Below, one piece after another: positions 14,131-15,937 of a stretch of 15,937 bases of DNA. Made by a program: the position numbers and the translations under genes. The stretch spans positions 1 through 15,937 of the forward strand of contig CANFZJ010000027.1 in assembly GCA_947451445.1 (NCBI GenBank), read 5' to 3'. The stretch's first letter is position 1; the number at the start of each line of letters is the position of its first letter. The notes under the pieces are model-generated. The model was not told the origin of the DNA and did no database searches. It was given only the letters and a program-made list of their open reading frames with translations. This DNA is from Comamonadaceae bacterium (GTDB taxonomy: Bacteria; Pseudomonadota; Gammaproteobacteria; Burkholderiales; Burkholderiaceae_C).

Positions 14131-14961
14131 ATGACCGACAAATTCGACCCATACGCCGTCATCGGCAACCCCATCGCGTTTTCCAAGTCGCCGCTGATCC
14201 ACATGGCTTTTGCCCGCACCACCGGGCAAGACATGGAATACACCAAGATCGAAGCCCCGCTGGGCGGGTTTGCCGCCACCGTGGAGGCCTTTCGCCAGGC
14301 CGGTGCCAAGGGCATCAACATCACCGCACCCTTCAAGCTGGATGCCTTTGCCTACGCCACGCAGCGGTCCGCCCGCGCCGAGCTGGCCGGGGCGGCCAAC
14401 GCCCTCAAGTTCGACGGCGCACATGTCCTGGCCGAAAACTTTGACGGCGTAGGCCTGGTGCGCGACGTGGTGCACAACCTGGGTGCCAGCCTACGCGGCA
14501 AGCGCGTGCTGCTATTGGGCGCAGGCGGTGCGGCACGGGGCGCGCTGCTGCCATTCTTGGCAGAAGGTCCGGCGCTGCTGGTCATTGCCAATCGCAGCAT
14601 CGAAAAGGCCGAGCAACTGGCAGCCATCGGCAAGCAGCACGGCACGGTGCAAGCCGCGCGCTACGAGGCGCTACAAGGCCAGACGTTCGACGTGGTGTTC
14701 AACGCCACATCGGCCAGCCTGCGCGCCGAATTGCCCCCTGTGCCTGCGGATGTGTTCCAGGCATGCGGCCTGGCCTACGAATTGGCCTACGGCAAGGGAG
14801 TGACACCGTTTTTACGGCTGGCCCAGAACGCGGGCGTGGCGCAACTCGCCGATGGCGTGGGCATGCTGGCCGAGCAGGCGGCCGAGGCCTTTTCCTGGTG
14901 GCGCGGCGTACGGCCCGCCACGGCGGCGGTGATCCAACAGTTGACCGTGCCACTGGTGTAG
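14131..14961 (+). CDS. Shikimate dehydrogenase-like protein (AroE family, catabolic context)
   Basis: A 276-residue AroE-family NAD(P)-dependent dehydrogenase. Shikimate-binding S18 and S20 are seen in NPIAFSKSPLIH, catalytic K69 in NITAPFKLD, and D105 in ENFDGVGLVRD. The Rossmann loop is GAGGAARG with ANRS at the end of strand 2. AGAANAL replaces the usual AGAVNTL, and NFDG replaces NTDG. The biosynthetic aroE is normally elsewhere in these genomes, so this copy at the end of a CoA-dependent catabolic operon may act on quinate, shikimate or another cyclic hydroxy acid. It starts 12 nt after the CoA-transferase stop. Family is certain, substrate open. Confidence 0.88.
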   Translation: MTDKFDPYAVIGNPIAFSKSPLIHMAFARTTGQDMEYTKIEAPLGGFAATVEAFRQAGAKGINITAPFKLDAFAYATQRSARAELAGAANALKFDGAHVLAENFDGVGLVRDVVHNLGASLRGKRVLLLGAGGAARGALLPFLAEGPALLVIANRSIEKAEQLAAIGKQHGTVQAARYEALQGQTFDVVFNATSASLRAELPPVPADVFQACGLAYELAYGKGVTPFLRLAQNAGVAQLADGVGMLAEQAAEAFSWWRGVRPATAAVIQQLTVPLV

Positions 14962-15004
14962 GAGATGTCGGGATTGTCTGTATTCGCACCGTTTTTCTGC
15001 GTCC

Positions 15005-15010
15005 TATACT
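15005..15010 (+). promoter_or_regulatory. -10 element for the TetR gene, implying a leaderless transcript
   Basis: TATACT is a near-consensus -10 box ending 6 nt before the ATG at 15017, so transcription would start at about the A of the start codon. No Shine-Dalgarno is visible between it and the ATG. No good -35 was found at 16-18 nt. Leaderless mRNAs are known for some regulators. Confidence 0.4.
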
Positions 15011-15016
15011 GCGCAA

Positions 15017-15706
15017 ATGGACGAAACAGTACAAAAAAAAACCACGCGCCCTGCGAAACAAACTGCAGCCCCGCGGCGCGAGCCCACCCGCACCAACGAC
15101 CCCGAGCGCACCATGGCGGGTATTTTGGAAGTGGCCCTGGCCGAGTTTGCCGAAAAAGGTTTGAGCGGCGCGCGTATCGACGAAATTGCGGCGGCCACGC
15201 AAACCAGCAAGCGCATGATTTACTACTACTTCGGCAGCAAGGACGGCCTGTACCTGGCCGTGCTGGAGGAGTCGTACCGCCGCATGCGCAGCATCGAAGG
15301 CGCTTTACATCTGGAAGATTTACCGCCCGTGGAGGCCTTGCAACGGCTGGTGGGTTTTACCTTCGACCACCACCAGGGCAACCCCAGCTACATCCGGCTG
15401 GTGGCGTCGGAAAACATCCACCGGGGGGCGTATCTGGCGCAAAGCAAAACCATCCAGGATTTGAATGTGCCCGCCATCCGGTCTATCGAAAAACTGTACG
15501 CACGGGGCGTGGCAGCAGGCGTGTTCCGCCCGGGGCTGGAGCCCATAGACCTGCACGCGTCGATTTCAGCGCTGACGTTTTTCAATGTGTCGAACCAGCA
15601 CACGTTTGGTTTGATCTTCAAGCTGGACACGCAGTTGCCCGAGGTGCAAGCCCGCCGCCGTGCCAGCGTGATTGACCTGATCGTGAGGTTTGTACAAGCA
15701 CCTTGA
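15017..15706 (+). CDS. TetR/AcrR-family transcriptional regulator
   Basis: A 229-residue TetR-type repressor. A basic, flexible N-terminus (residues 1-30) precedes the DNA-binding domain. The helix-turn-helix is at about 54-73 (IDEIAAATQTSKRMIYYYFG), followed by SKDGLYLAVLEESY. The C-terminal ligand domain (NPSYIRLVASENIHRGAYLA) is like that in several acyl- or aromatic-responsive TetR proteins. It sits between the CoA/AroE operon and the TRAP transporter gene and probably controls one or both. The palindrome at 15748-15761 is a candidate operator. An ATG at residue 33 would lie too close to the DNA-binding domain, so the 15017 start is preferred. Confidence 0.92.
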   Translation: MDETVQKKTTRPAKQTAAPRREPTRTNDPERTMAGILEVALAEFAEKGLSGARIDEIAAATQTSKRMIYYYFGSKDGLYLAVLEESYRRMRSIEGALHLEDLPPVEALQRLVGFTFDHHQGNPSYIRLVASENIHRGAYLAQSKTIQDLNVPAIRSIEKLYARGVAAGVFRPGLEPIDLHASISALTFFNVSNQHTFGLIFKLDTQLPEVQARRRASVIDLIVRFVQAP

Positions 15707-15718
15707 ATTGCTTTTCAG

Positions 15719-15738
15719 TGGGGGTCGGGTTTCCCCCA
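15719..15738 (+). terminator. G/C hairpin after the TetR gene
   Basis: TGGGGG (15719-15724) pairs with CCCCCA (15733-15738) around an 8-nt loop, 13 nt past the TetR stop. The following bases (GTAAATAAAACT) are A-rich rather than T-rich, so it is at best a weak terminator. Confidence 0.4.
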
Positions 15739-15747
15739 GTAAATAAA

Positions 15748-15761
15748 ACTAACTAGTTCGT
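15748..15761. promoter_or_regulatory. TetR-type operator candidate upstream of the TRAP gene
   Basis: ACTAACTAGTTCGT is a 14-bp palindrome with one mismatched pair, centred on AACTAGTT (15751-15758). It lies 28 nt before the TRAP start codon and upstream of a possible -10, TAAAAT (15769-15774). A TetR gene is immediately upstream, so autolocal control is plausible. No second copy was found in the window. Confidence 0.45.
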
Positions 15762-15789
15762 ACAAAATTAAAATACAGGAGATACATCT

Positions 15790-15937
15790 ATGTTCAAGAA
15801 ACTGATTAACGGGTACTGCCAGGTACTCAGCTACCTGATTGCCGCCGCACTGGCGGTCATGGTGGTGCTGGTGTTTGGCAATGTGTTCATGCGCTACGCC
15901 TTCAACTCGGGGTTTGCCGTGTCGGAGGAATTGTCGC
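15790..15937 (+). CDS. TRAP transporter small membrane subunit (DctQ family), 5' part
   Basis: The first 49 codons of a gene that runs off the window. The product starts MFKKLINGYCQVLSYLIAAA, followed by the rest of a first transmembrane helix, then GNVFMRYAFNSGFAVSEELS. The RYAFNSG-SEEL pattern is the hallmark of the DctQ-like four-helix subunit of tripartite ATP-independent periplasmic transporters, which import organic acids with a sodium gradient. AGGAG lies 8 nt upstream of the ATG. DctM and DctP partners are expected just downstream. It probably imports the substrate of the adjacent CoA-transferase operon. Confidence 0.88.
   Translation, partial: MFKKLINGYCQVLSYLIAAALAVMVVLVFGNVFMRYAFNSGFAVSEELS

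Noticed and set aside
12847..14475. Open 542-codon frame on the minus strand across the CoA-transferase and AroE-like genes
   Set aside because: Its composition is rich in His, Gln, Gly and Val, typical of a GC-rich antisense shadow; it has no recognisable domain, and the plus-strand genes have clear motifs.

Overview
The window is dense, GC-rich bacterial chromosome with almost no non-coding sequence. Protein types, operon layout and small palindromic intergenic repeats point to Burkholderiales, most likely Comamonadaceae (a Rhodoferax- or Polaromonas-like organism). That placement is an inference; no 16S or other marker gene is present.

Region 1 (1-3809, + strand) is a basic amino acid ABC importer in the order binding protein (3' end only), two permeases, an AstE/aspartoacylase-type M14 enzyme, ATPase. 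This is the order of the Pseudomonas aeruginosa arginine/ornithine locus aotJQMOP, including the puzzling enzyme AotO. Two structured spacers interrupt it. A terminator-like hairpin with a competing upstream hairpin lies between aotJ and aotQ. A perfect 16-bp inverted repeat (57-nt loop) followed by T8 lies between aotO and aotP.

Region 2 (3866-8945, - strand) reads, in transcription order: a LysR regulator, a TIGR01777/YfcH-type SDR protein, a P-loop nucleoside-kinase-like protein, a PAS-GGDEF diguanylate cyclase and a lone cobyric acid synthase (cobQ). The SDR and kinase genes share an ATGA overlap and the cyclase starts 5 nt after the kinase, so these three look like one operon.

Region 3 (9017-15937) looks catabolic. 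A two-module VOC protein diverges from the LysR gene. An amidohydrolase_2 (LigI-like) gene diverges from an apparent operon of a ketopantoate-reductase-like dehydrogenase, a small VOC protein, a MaoC hydratase, a class III (CaiB/BaiF) CoA-transferase and a shikimate-dehydrogenase-like protein. A TetR regulator and the start of a TRAP transporter (DctQ subunit) follow. Together they suggest uptake of an organic acid, CoA activation, hydration and NAD(P)-linked redox steps. The substrate cannot be read from the sequence, and this is the best candidate here for an undescribed pathway. A palindromic ATTGCA cluster in the 10786-10982 divergent region and an AACTAGTT palindrome before the TRAP gene are candidate operators.

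Four copies of one ~31-bp GCGC-rich palindromic repeat lie in gene junctions at about 3820, 5363, 9911 and 12849. No tRNA, rRNA, CRISPR, insertion sequence or phage gene was seen. No gene-free stretch exceeds 300 bases.
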